Below the pieces are notes generated by a model. That model was not told the origin of the DNA and searched no databases. It worked only from the letters and a program-made list of their open reading frames with translations. A DNA stretch of 8,847 bases from the NCBI RefSeq assembly GCF_937858865.1, contig NZ_CALLYO010000105.1, positions 1 through 8,847 of the forward strand. The letters are read 5' to 3'. Both the position numbers and the translations under genes were made by a program. Below are positions 1 to 5,672 of the stretch, piece after piece (position 1 is the first letter of the stretch; each line of letters starts with the position of its first letter). Source of the stretch: an uncultured Amaricoccus sp. (GTDB lineage Bacteria > Pseudomonadota > Alphaproteobacteria > Rhodobacterales > Rhodobacteraceae).

Positions 1-268
1 GGCCATCCCCGATGTCGACGACGCCGGCGTTCTCGCCCGGGCCGCAGATCACCTGCGGCCCAGTGGTGGGCAGGGTGCGGAGCCACTTCTTCGACGACTT
101 GTACGAGCAATGCTCGTTCCACATCGCCGAGAAGATTCCGAGCTCGGTCAGCGTCGGCACCCGGCCGATGAGGTCGAGAATACGCTGGTACTCGTCCGGC
201 TTCAGCCCGTGCGCCGCAACAAGCGCGTCGGTGATCCCGGGCTCGCGGTCAATGAGAGTATCGGACAT
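1..268 (-). CDS. purL: Phosphoribosylformylglycinamidine synthase subunit PurL, N-terminal part (3' end outside window)
   Basis: Glutamine-dependent amidation of FGAR to FGAM, the fourth step of purine synthesis; PurL is the ATP-dependent synthase subunit working with PurS and PurQ in the cytoplasm. The first 89 codons are visible, starting [20 protein letters not shown]. The block [19 protein letters not shown] (about residues 46-64) is the PurL signature, and H53 in NEHC corresponds to the active-site histidine of the family. A second conserved block, [14 protein letters not shown], ends at the window edge. The short N-terminus before this block indicates the small PurL of three-subunit systems, not the long fused enzyme of enterobacteria. 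The ATG at 268-266 is supported by a GGGGAG ribosome binding site five bases upstream. The gene is intact as far as it can be seen. An intrinsic terminator ends about 92 bases upstream, so it probably has its own promoter. Confidence 0.96.
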   Translation of the reverse strand, partial: MSDTLIDREPGITDALVAAHGLKPDEYQRILDLIGRVPTLTELGIFSAMWNEHCSYKSSKKWLRTLPTTGPQVICGPGENAGVVDIGDG

Positions 269-273
269 CGGCG

Positions 274-325
274 CTCCCCGGGCTGGCTCGACCGCCTTTT
301 AGGGCGTGCGCCCGGCGAGCGAAAG
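274..325 (-). promoter_or_regulatory. Possible purL promoter and ribosome binding site
   Basis: The ribosome binding site (GGGGAG, 279-274) is clear. Upstream, a weak sigma70-like pair can be drawn: TTTCGC (324-319) and TAAAAG (301-296), 17 bases apart, which would give a leader of about 20 nt. The -35 match is poor. The main argument is positional: purL transcription must start between the terminator at 360 and the start codon unless it depends on readthrough. Confidence 0.3.
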
Positions 326-359
326 GCCCGGCTCCGGACCATGACTGGCCGCCGGGGCG

Positions 360-386
360 AAAAAAAGGCCGAGCGTTAGCTCGGCC
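360..386 (-). terminator. Rho-independent terminator of the small RNA / LysR transcript
   Basis: On the minus strand GGCCGAGC, loop TAAC, GCTCGGCC form a perfect 8-bp GC-rich stem, followed at once by seven Ts (366-360). This is a textbook intrinsic terminator. It points away from the LysR gene and lies upstream of purL, so it ends the RNA predicted at 437-360 and any readthrough from lysR. Confidence 0.93.
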
Positions 387-437
387 CAAGTCCAACAGGG
401 AGGTTGAAGAGGACGTCGCCGATGGCTGCCCAACTTC
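360..437 (-). ncRNA. Candidate trans-acting small RNA with anti-Shine-Dalgarno loop (AbcR/CUCCC-loop type)
   Basis: A free-standing RNA of about 78 nt is bounded by a good promoter (445-473) and a strong terminator (360-386), with no convincing reading frame between them. A hairpin at 408-391 has the stem UUCAAC/GUUGGA (6 bp including one G-U pair) and the loop CUCCCU. With the preceding stem base this displays CCUCCC, which can pair with ribosome binding sites. Alphaproteobacterial riboregulators such as AbcR and other CCUCC-loop RNAs use this design with a terminator hairpin and U tail, typical of Hfq-bound RNAs. It lies just downstream of a VtlR/LsrB-like LysR gene, a regulator class known to control AbcR RNAs in Rhizobiales. 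The TSS near 437 is inferred from -10 spacing. It could instead be a 3'-UTR product of lysR. Family assignment is inference; the promoter-hairpin-terminator structure is directly visible. Confidence 0.7.
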
Positions 438-444
438 GAGTTGT

Positions 445-473
445 AATATAGCCGGAACGTCGGCGGCCGGCAA
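445..473 (-). promoter_or_regulatory. Sigma70-like promoter of the small RNA
   Basis: Minus-strand -35 TTGCCG (473-468), a spacer of exactly 17 bases, then -10 TATATT (450-445). Four of six -35 bases and five of six -10 bases match consensus with optimal spacing. The -10 is a rare AT-rich patch in GC-rich surroundings. Predicted start is about position 437. The nearest downstream features on this strand are the hairpin and terminator, not a gene. Confidence 0.72.
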
Positions 474-479
474 GTGGCG

Positions 480-498
480 ATGCACAATTCTTGTGCAT
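480..498. promoter_or_regulatory. Perfect inverted repeat ATGCACAA-N3-TTGTGCAT, probable operator
   Basis: The arms are 8 bp, perfectly complementary, separated by TTC. The repeat lies between the lysR stop codon and the small-RNA promoter. Its centre, about position 489, is near -52 relative to the predicted small-RNA start, which suits an activator contacting RNA polymerase. It has no T tract, so it is not an intrinsic terminator. The binding protein is unknown; the adjacent LysR protein is the natural candidate. Confidence 0.55.
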
Positions 499-523
499 GG
501 CCGCTATATCGGCGGCGCATGGC

Positions 524-1429
524 TCACGCGCCCGCCTCGCTGAGGCTGGGCGACTCCCGCCTGAAGGCGGCGATCTCCTCCAGCATGAAGTCGCGGAACG
601 CGCATACCCGCTTGGAATGGCGCAGCTCCTCGACGTAGGCGAGGTAGATCGGGATGAGCGCGCTCTGCTCCCCCGGCAGGATGTTCACCATCCCCGGCCC
701 GCTCAGGTAGTCGGGCAGCGAGCCGATGCCGAGGCCGTTGATGACGCCCTGCAGGATGCCGAAGTAGTTGTTCACCGTCAGCGAGGAGGCGGGCGCGGCG
801 GCGAGGAAGGGCTGCACGAACTCCGCCCCGGCGCGGACCTGCGGCGAGCTCGGGCTCTGGGTGATGAGCCGGTGGCCGGCGAGATCCGCCGGCGTCGTCG
901 GCAGGCCGTGGCGCGCGACATAGTCCTCGCTGGCGTAGAGGCGGATGCGCACGTCCATCAGCCGCCGCCGGATCAGCTCGGCCTGGCTCGGCTCCCTCAG
1001 CCGCACCGCGACGTCGGCCTCGCGCATCGGCAGGTCGAGGATGCGCTCCTCGAGCATCAGGTCGATCTTCAGGTTCGGGTAGCGGTCGAAGAGCCGGCTG
1101 AGCCGCGGCGCCAGCCACAGCGTCCCGAAGCCGGTCGTCGTGGTGACGCGCAGCTCGCCGTAGACCTCGTCCTCGCTGTCGCGGATCCGCGCCGCCGCCG
1201 CCTCGAGCCGCTTGGTCATCGTGCGCGTGGCGTCGAAGAGGAGCTCGCCCTGCTCGGTCAGCAGCAGCCCGCGGGCATGGCGGCGGAAGAGCGTGGTGTT
1301 GAGGCTCTCCTCCAGCGCCCGGATCTGCCGGCTCACCGCCGACTGGCTGAGGTGCAGCGTCTCGCCGGCGCGGGTCAGGCTGCCGGCGTCCGCCACGGCA
1401 TGGAAGATTCGCAGCTTGTCCCAGTCCAT
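524..1429 (-). CDS. LysR-type transcriptional regulator, VtlR/LsrB-like
   Basis: DNA-binding regulator of 301 residues, the usual LysR length. The N-terminal winged helix-turn-helix spans about residues 4-62, with LHLSQSAVSRQIRALEE as the turn and recognition helix and RRHARGLLLTEQGELL after it. The rest is the effector-binding domain, including the conserved stretch MREADVAVRLREPSQ. The opening MDWDKLRIFHAVADAGS and these segments resemble, from memory, VtlR of Brucella and LsrB of Sinorhizobium. Only one cysteine is present (C276), so the redox-sensing cysteines described for LsrB are absent. Start choice is uncertain: ATG 1429 gives the family N-terminus; ATG 1441 has AGGGG only three bases upstream; ATG 1465 has no visible ribosome binding site and overlaps the dyad at 1466-1488. 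It diverges from the indolepyruvate oxidoreductase, and a small-RNA gene follows it. The effector is unknown. Confidence 0.92.
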   Translation of the reverse strand: MDWDKLRIFHAVADAGSLTRAGETLHLSQSAVSRQIRALEESLNTTLFRRHARGLLLTEQGELLFDATRTMTKRLEAAAARIRDSEDEVYGELRVTTTTGFGTLWLAPRLSRLFDRYPNLKIDLMLEERILDLPMREADVAVRLREPSQAELIRRRLMDVRIRLYASEDYVARHGLPTTPADLAGHRLITQSPSSPQVRAGAEFVQPFLAAAPASSLTVNNYFGILQGVINGLGIGSLPDYLSGPGMVNILPGEQSALIPIYLAYVEELRHSKRVCAFRDFMLEEIAAFRRESPSLSEAGA

Positions 1430-1465
1430 GGTGTCCCGCATCCGCCCCTGATGGGCGCTGCCCAT

Positions 1466-1488
1466 GTAATGGTTCTTGCAGGCATTAC
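1466..1488. promoter_or_regulatory. Dyad GTAATG-N11-CATTAC in the divergent lysR/oxidoreductase gap
   Basis: Perfect 6-bp arms separated by 11 bases, immediately upstream of the LysR gene. LysR proteins typically bind interrupted dyads in the gap between their own gene and a divergent target. The plus-strand hexamer TATATT (1491-1496) next to it could be a -10 box for the oxidoreductase, but no good -35 is visible, as expected for an activator-dependent promoter. Regulator identity is inferred from position. Confidence 0.45.
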
Positions 1489-1496
1489 CATATATT

Positions 1497-1652
1497 CCAT
1501 GCGGAAGCCCCCGAGAAGCGGCGAGTTTCGCGGTTTACCGCCGAGCGCGCCATTTTCTGTCCGATTGCGCGGATCGCACGAAATTGGCCTCGTTCGCGGG
1601 CGATTCCGGCTTATGTTTCAAGCCGGCGACGGGTCTCGACCACGGGTTTGGC
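1497..1652 (+). promoter_or_regulatory. Leader region of the oxidoreductase gene with a hairpin at 1606-1626
   Basis: This stretch between the candidate -10 and the chosen start codon holds no recognisable gene. It contains a small perfect palindrome, GCGGT-TT-ACCGC (1530-1541), and a perfect 7-bp hairpin, CCGGCTT, loop ATGTTTC, AAGCCGG (1606-1626), ending 26 bases before the ATG at 1653. The hairpin has no T tract and is not an intrinsic terminator. The reading frame stays open upstream to 1476, but that extension lacks family similarity. Confidence 0.35.
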
Positions 1653-4600
1653 ATGCTGCACGACGTGTCCCTCACCGACCGCTTCGATCTCTCCCGGGAA
1701 AGGGTTCTCCTCGGCGGCATCCCGGCGCTGGTGCGCGCCCTGCTGATGCAGAAGGCCCGCGACGAGGCGGCCGGCCTCGTCACCGCCGGCTACGCCACCG
1801 GCTACCGCGGCTCGCCGCTCGGCGGCCTCGACCAGCAGATGTGGAAGGCGCAGAAGGAGCTCGAGGCGGCCGACATCAAGTTCGAGCCCGGCCTCAACGA
1901 GGATCTCGCCGCCACCGCGCTCTGGGGCAGCCAGCAGGTGAACCTGCACGGCGAGGGGCGCGTCCAGGGCGTCTTCGGCCTCTGGTACGGCAAGGGCCCG
2001 GGCGTCGACCGCTGCGGCGACGTCTTCCGCCACGCCAACATGGCGGGCACTGCCGAATACGGCGGCGTCGTCGCCTGCCTCGGCGACGACCATACCGCCG
2101 AGAGCTCCTCGGTCCTCAACCACTCCGAATTCGCCCTCGCCGACGCGATGATGCCGATCCTGTCGCCCGCGGGCGTGCAGGAGGTGCTCGACTATACGCT
2201 GCTCGGCTGGGCGCTCTCCCGCTTCACCGGCCTCTGGGTCGGGCTCAAGTGCGTGAAGGACACGATCGAGGTCACCGAGGTGGTGAACGGCGACCCGCAC
2301 CGGCTGAGGATCGTCACCCCGACCGACTTCCCGCTGCCGCCCGACGGGCTCAACATCCGCGCCGGCGACAACCCGGTCGCCCAGGAGGCGCGGCTGCACG
2401 ACTACAAGCGCTTCGCCGCCGAGGCCTTCGCGCGGGCGAACCGCATCGACCGCCGCGTGCACGGCGACGCCTCCGCCCGCATCGGCATCGTCTCCTCGGG
2501 AAAATCCTGGCTCGACACCACCCACGCGCTCGACCTGCTCGGCATCGACGACGCCGAGGCGCGCCGGCTCGGCATCACGACGTACAAGGTCGGGCTGGTC
2601 TGGCCGCTCGACATGGAGAGCTTCCGCGAGTGGGCGCACGACCTCGAGCACATCATCGTCATCGAGGAGAAGCGCAAGCTCATCGAGGTCGAGATCAAGG
2701 AGGCGATCTTCGACGACCGCCGCGGCCGCCGCGTCACCGGCTGGAAGAACGAGAGGGGCGAGACGGTCTTCTCGGTCAAGCAGGCGCTCGACCCGGTGAA
2801 GATCGCCCGCACCCTCGGCGCGCTCCTCGTCGCCGACGGCCTCGACACCGACGCGCTCCGCGCCCGCCTCATCGTCCTCGACGACGCGGTGCGCGCCGAC
2901 AACGCCGAGGAGATCGCCGCCCGCAAGCCCTGGTTCTGCTCCGGCTGCCCGCACAATACCTCGACCCGCCTGCCCGAGGGCGCCCGCGGCTACGCCGGCA
3001 TCGGCTGCCACTACATGGTCCGCTGGATGGACCGCAACACCGACGAGTTCACCCACATGGGCGGCGAGGGCGCGAACTGGATCGGCCAGGCGCCCTTCTC
3101 GACCCGCAGGCACGTCTTCCAGAACATGGGCGACGGCACCTACAACCATTCCGGCGTGCAGGCGATCCGCGCCGCGCTGGCCGCGAACGTCAACATCACC
3201 TTCAAGATCCTCTTCAACGACGCCGTCGCCATGACCGGCGGCCAGCCGAACGAGGGCGGCCTCACCGCGCAGCAGATCGCCCGCGAGCTCGTCGCCATGG
3301 GGGTGAAGAACGTCGTCGGCGTCTACGACCCAAAGGAGGAGCTCGACCCCAAGTCCTTCCCGCGCGAGGTCCGCATGCACGAGCGCAGCGAGCTCGACGC
3401 CGTGCAGCGCGCGATGCAGGAGCTGCCGGGCGTTTCGGCCCTCATCTACATCCAGACCTGCGCCGCCGAGAAGCGCCGCCGGCGCAAGCGCGGCACCTTC
3501 CCCGACCCCGACCGGCGCGTCTTCATCAACCCCGACGTCTGCGAGGGCTGCGGCGACTGCGGCGTGCAGTCGAACTGCGTCTCGATCCTGCCGTTCGAGA
3601 CCGAGTTCGGCCGCAAGCGGATGATCGACCAGTCCTCCTGCAACAAGGACTTCTCCTGCCTCGAGGGCTTCTGCCCGAGCTTCGTCACCCTCGAGGGCGC
3701 CAAGGTCCGCAAGGCCGGGCCGGCCGCGCTCGCGCTGCCCGACCTGCCGGAACCGCAGTTGCCCACGATCCGCGGCACCTGGAACATCGTCGTGACCGGC
3801 GTCGGCGGCACCGGCGTCGTGACCGTCGGCGCGCTCATCGCCATGGCCGCGCATCTCGAGGGCAAGGGCGTCGGCGAGATGGAGATGGCCGGCCTCGCCC
3901 AGAAGGGCGGCTCGGTCTACATCCACGTCCGCCTCGCCGAGACGCCGGCCGCCATCTCGGCGATCCGCGTCGCGGTCGGCGAGGCCGACGCGCTGATCGG
4001 CGGCGACCTCGTCACCTCGGCCGGCGCGAAGACCCTCGGGCTCATGGCCCGCGGGCGCACCCGCGCCATCCTCAACAGCCACGAGATCGTCACCGGCGAC
4101 TTCACCCGCGACCGCAACTTCCAGATGCCGCGGGACCGGCTGTCGCTCGCGCTCCGCGCCCGGATCGGCGACGAGGCGCTTGGCGTGCTCGACGCGACCG
4201 GCCTCGCCGAGAGGCTCCTCGGCGACGCCATCTATGCCAACGTGCTGATGCTCGGCGCCGCCTGGCAGGCCGGCCTCGTGCCGCTCGGCGAGGAGGCGCT
4301 GCTGCGCGCCATCGAGATCAACGCGACCGGCGTCGAGGGCAACAGGCAGGCCTTCCGCATCGGCCGCTGGGCGGTCTCGCATCCGGCCGAGGCCGCGGCC
4401 GCCGTCGCGCCGAAGGCGCCGCCGCCGGCGCAGGACCTCGCCACGCTGGTCGACCGCCGCGCGGCGCAGCTCGTCGCCTATCAGGGCAAGCGCCTCGCCC
4501 GGCGTTACCGCGAGCGCATCGCCGCTGCCGGGCGCGTCGATCCCGAGCTCGCGGCGGTCATGGCACGCGCCTACCACAAGCTCCTCGCCTACAAGGACGA

Positions 4601-5069
4601 GTACGAGGTCGCCCGGCTGCATTCCGAGACGCTGAAGGCGGCGGTCGACGCCGGTTTCACCGGCGTCCGCGCCATCCGCTTCCATCTCGCGCCGCCCTTC
4701 CTCGGCGGGACCGATGCCTCGGGGCGCCCGCGGAAGCGGACCTTCGGCCCCTGGATGCTGACCGCCTTCGGCATCCTCCGCCGCTTCCGGTGGCTGCGCG
4801 GGACGCCCTTCGACCCCTTCGGCCACAGCGCGGAGCGGCGTATGGAGCGGGCGCTCATCATGGAATACGAGGGCGACATGGAGATGATCCTCGCCGGCCT
4901 CACGCCCGGGAACCGCAGCGCCGCGCTGGCGCTCGCCGCGCTGCCGCTCGAGATCCGCGGCTTCGGCCCGGTCAAGGCCGAGGCGGCCGCCGCCGCCGCG
5001 GTCCGCCGCGCCGAGCTCAGGGCGGCCTTCGCCGCCGGCGGCCGGCCCGCCCTGCAGGCGGCGGAGTGA
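1653..5069 (+). CDS. Indolepyruvate:ferredoxin oxidoreductase, single-chain IorA-IorB fusion
   Basis: Cytoplasmic enzyme for CoA- and thiamine diphosphate (TPP)-dependent oxidative decarboxylation of arylpyruvates (from Trp, Phe and Tyr transamination) to aryl-acetyl-CoA, with electrons passed to ferredoxin. It has 1138 residues, the usual size of the fused proteobacterial form. In order: N-terminal pyruvate-oxidoreductase-like domain with GYRGSPLGGLD (from residue 50); CSGCPHNTS (C429, C432); TPP-binding motif GDGTYNHS (GDG 493-495); Fe-S segment C630-x2-C-x2-C-x5-C642 followed by C663, C669 and C674; IorB-like gamma domain starting near GVGGTGVVTVG (718 on); and a C-terminal DUF6537-like region (about 930-1130). 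ATG 1653 (MLHDVSLTDRFDLS) matches where relatives begin, though its ribosome binding site is weak. The stop overlaps the next gene's GTG. No ferredoxin or CoA ligase gene is in view. The true substrate among 2-oxoacids is inferred from family. Confidence 0.93.
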   Translation: MLHDVSLTDRFDLSRERVLLGGIPALVRALLMQKARDEAAGLVTAGYATGYRGSPLGGLDQQMWKAQKELEAADIKFEPGLNEDLAATALWGSQQVNLHGEGRVQGVFGLWYGKGPGVDRCGDVFRHANMAGTAEYGGVVACLGDDHTAESSSVLNHSEFALADAMMPILSPAGVQEVLDYTLLGWALSRFTGLWVGLKCVKDTIEVTEVVNGDPHRLRIVTPTDFPLPPDGLNIRAGDNPVAQEARLHDYKRFAAEAFARANRIDRRVHGDASARIGIVSSGKSWLDTTHALDLLGIDDAEARRLGITTYKVGLVWPLDMESFREWAHDLEHIIVIEEKRKLIEVEIKEAIFDDRRGRRVTGWKNERGETVFSVKQALDPVKIARTLGALLVADGLDTDALRARLIVLDDAVRADNAEEIAARKPWFCSGCPHNTSTRLPEGARGYAGIGCHYMVRWMDRNTDEFTHMGGEGANWIGQAPFSTRRHVFQNMGDGTYNHSGVQAIRAALAANVNITFKILFNDAVAMTGGQPNEGGLTAQQIARELVAMGVKNVVGVYDPKEELDPKSFPREVRMHERSELDAVQRAMQELPGVSALIYIQTCAAEKRRRRKRGTFPDPDRRVFINPDVCEGCGDCGVQSNCVSILPFETEFGRKRMIDQSSCNKDFSCLEGFCPSFVTLEGAKVRKAGPAALALPDLPEPQLPTIRGTWNIVVTGVGGTGVVTVGALIAMAAHLEGKGVGEMEMAGLAQKGGSVYIHVRLAETPAAISAIRVAVGEADALIGGDLVTSAGAKTLGLMARGRTRAILNSHEIVTGDFTRDRNFQMPRDRLSLALRARIGDEALGVLDATGLAERLLGDAIYANVLMLGAAWQAGLVPLGEEALLRAIEINATGVEGNRQAFRIGRWAVSHPAEAAAAVAPKAPPPAQDLATLVDRRAAQLVAYQGKRLARRYRERIAAAGRVDPELAAVMARAYHKLLAYKDEYEVARLHSETLKAAVDAGFTGVRAIRFHLAPPFLGGTDASGRPRKRTFGPWMLTAFGILRRFRWLRGTPFDPFGHSAERRMERALIMEYEGDMEMILAGLTPGNRSAALALAALPLEIRGFGPVKAEAAAAAAVRRAELRAAFAAGGRPALQAAE

Positions 5070-5563
5070 CGCCGGTGGCGCTCCCCCTGCGCGCTCTCGC
5101 GGCGGTGTCGCTCCTCCTCCTCGCGGCCTGCGCCGGCGGCGTCCCGGTCGAGCGCCAGGTCACCGTCGCCGGCGGACGCTTCAACGCCGTCCAGGGCGAG
5201 GCGGCCTTTCTCGTCCGCACCTTCCTCCCCGCGGAGGGCGGGGAGCGGCAGGAGGTGGTGGGGGCGAGATGCCAGCTCGCCTCCAGCCTCTACGAGGCCG
5301 AGGTGGTGACCCCCTCGCGCGTCGTCGTCCCCAACTTCGGCCCGCAGTCGCCGCGGATCACCGCCACCTGCCAGGCCGGCGATCTCGTCGGCACCGGCAG
5401 CACCCGCATCGTCACCCGCTGGCAGCAGTCGCCCTGGGGCTGGGGGCCGTCTCCCCTGTACGGGCCGACGCCCTGGATGTGGGGCGGCCCCTGGGGCTGG
5501 TACGATCCGGCCATCCCCGTCTCCGACTATCCGAACCTCATCGTCACCATGACCCGCCCGTGA
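5066..5563 (+). CDS. Small predicted outer-membrane lipoprotein with Trp-rich C-terminus, unknown function
   Basis: Signal sequence MTPVALPLRALAAVSLLLLAAC ends in a perfect lipobox (LAAC, lipidated C22). Alanine follows the cysteine, so outer-membrane sorting is expected. The mature part is about 144 residues with two more cysteines (GARCQLAS and ATCQAGD), possibly a disulfide, and a beta-rich look. The last 50 residues are remarkable: seven tryptophans in about 28 residues, in repeats such as PWGWG, PWMWGG and PWGWY, then a more ordinary end, NLIVTMTRP. The GTG at 5066 overlaps the oxidoreductase stop (GTGA), suggesting translational coupling. A second GTG at 5075 has a better-spaced GGAG (5063-5066) and keeps a shortened signal peptide, so the start is unsettled. 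I do not recognise a named family. A link to the cytoplasmic upstream enzyme is not obvious. Confidence 0.85.
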   Translation: MTPVALPLRALAAVSLLLLAACAGGVPVERQVTVAGGRFNAVQGEAAFLVRTFLPAEGGERQEVVGARCQLASSLYEAEVVTPSRVVVPNFGPQSPRITATCQAGDLVGTGSTRIVTRWQQSPWGWGPSPLYGPTPWMWGGPWGWYDPAIPVSDYPNLIVTMTRP

Positions 5564-5586
5564 CCCCTGCGCCGGGCGGCCATTTC

Positions 5587-5614
5587 TTGACAGAGAGTTA
5601 AAGAAATTTATGAA
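5587..5614 (+). promoter_or_regulatory. Candidate sigma70 promoter upstream of the GH94 gene
   Basis: A consensus -35 TTGACA (5587-5592) is followed after 16 bases by TATGAA (5609-5614), inside an AT-rich island (about 5581-5646) that stands out from the GC-rich genes on both sides. A second -10-like hexamer, TATAGT (5639-5644), lies closer to the gene but lacks a clear -35. This argues that the GH94 gene is transcribed separately from the lipoprotein. Confidence 0.55.
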
Positions 5615-5672
5615 TCCATTTAATATCAATGACTTGCTTATAGTTTCGCGCGCGAAATCGGTGGCCGCCTGA
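5610..5672 (+). CDS. Possible 20-codon upstream ORF overlapping the GH94 start (leader peptide candidate)
   Basis: ATG at 5610 opens a frame encoding MNPFNINDLLIVSRAKSVAA that ends in TGA at 5670-5672. The final A is the first base of the GH94 ATG (TGATG), the arrangement of translational coupling. Codons such as AAT, ATA and TTT are unlike the neighbours. Against it: no good ribosome binding site, and its ATG overlaps the candidate -10 box at 5609-5614, so a transcript from that promoter would start downstream of it. It is likely chance unless a transcript begins upstream. Confidence 0.25.
   Translation: MNPFNINDLLIVSRAKSVAA
5644..5657. promoter_or_regulatory. Perfect 14-bp palindrome TTTCGCGCGCGAAA, possible operator
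   Basis: TTTCGCG is followed directly by its reverse complement CGCGAAA with no spacer. The palindrome overlaps the last base of the TATAGT hexamer and ends 14 bases before the GH94 start codon, a position where a bound repressor would block initiation. No regulator gene for it is visible in the window. Confidence 0.4.

Noticed and set aside
12..302. 96-residue plus-strand frame at the left edge
   Set aside because: It is antisense to purL, whose signature motifs are unmistakable on the minus strand.
302..313. Small palindrome GGGCG-TG-CGCCC in the purL leader
   Set aside because: Only 5-bp arms with a 2-base centre in very GC-rich DNA; easily expected by chance.
1476..1652. 59-codon N-terminal extension of the oxidoreductase starting at ATG 1476
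   Set aside because: The extension has no family similarity and starts inside the LysR-type dyad (1466-1488). Relatives begin near MLHDVSLTDRF.
1611..4826. 1071-residue minus-strand frame opposite the oxidoreductase
   Set aside because: Repetitive Ala/Gly/Asp/Val/Leu composition with no motif; it mirrors the codon bias of the sense gene.
491..5563. 1690-residue plus-strand frame running through lysR and the oxidoreductase into the lipoprotein
   Set aside because: Only its last 165 codons are real (the lipoprotein). Upstream it is out of frame with the oxidoreductase and antisense to the LysR gene, with Arg-rich nonsense composition.
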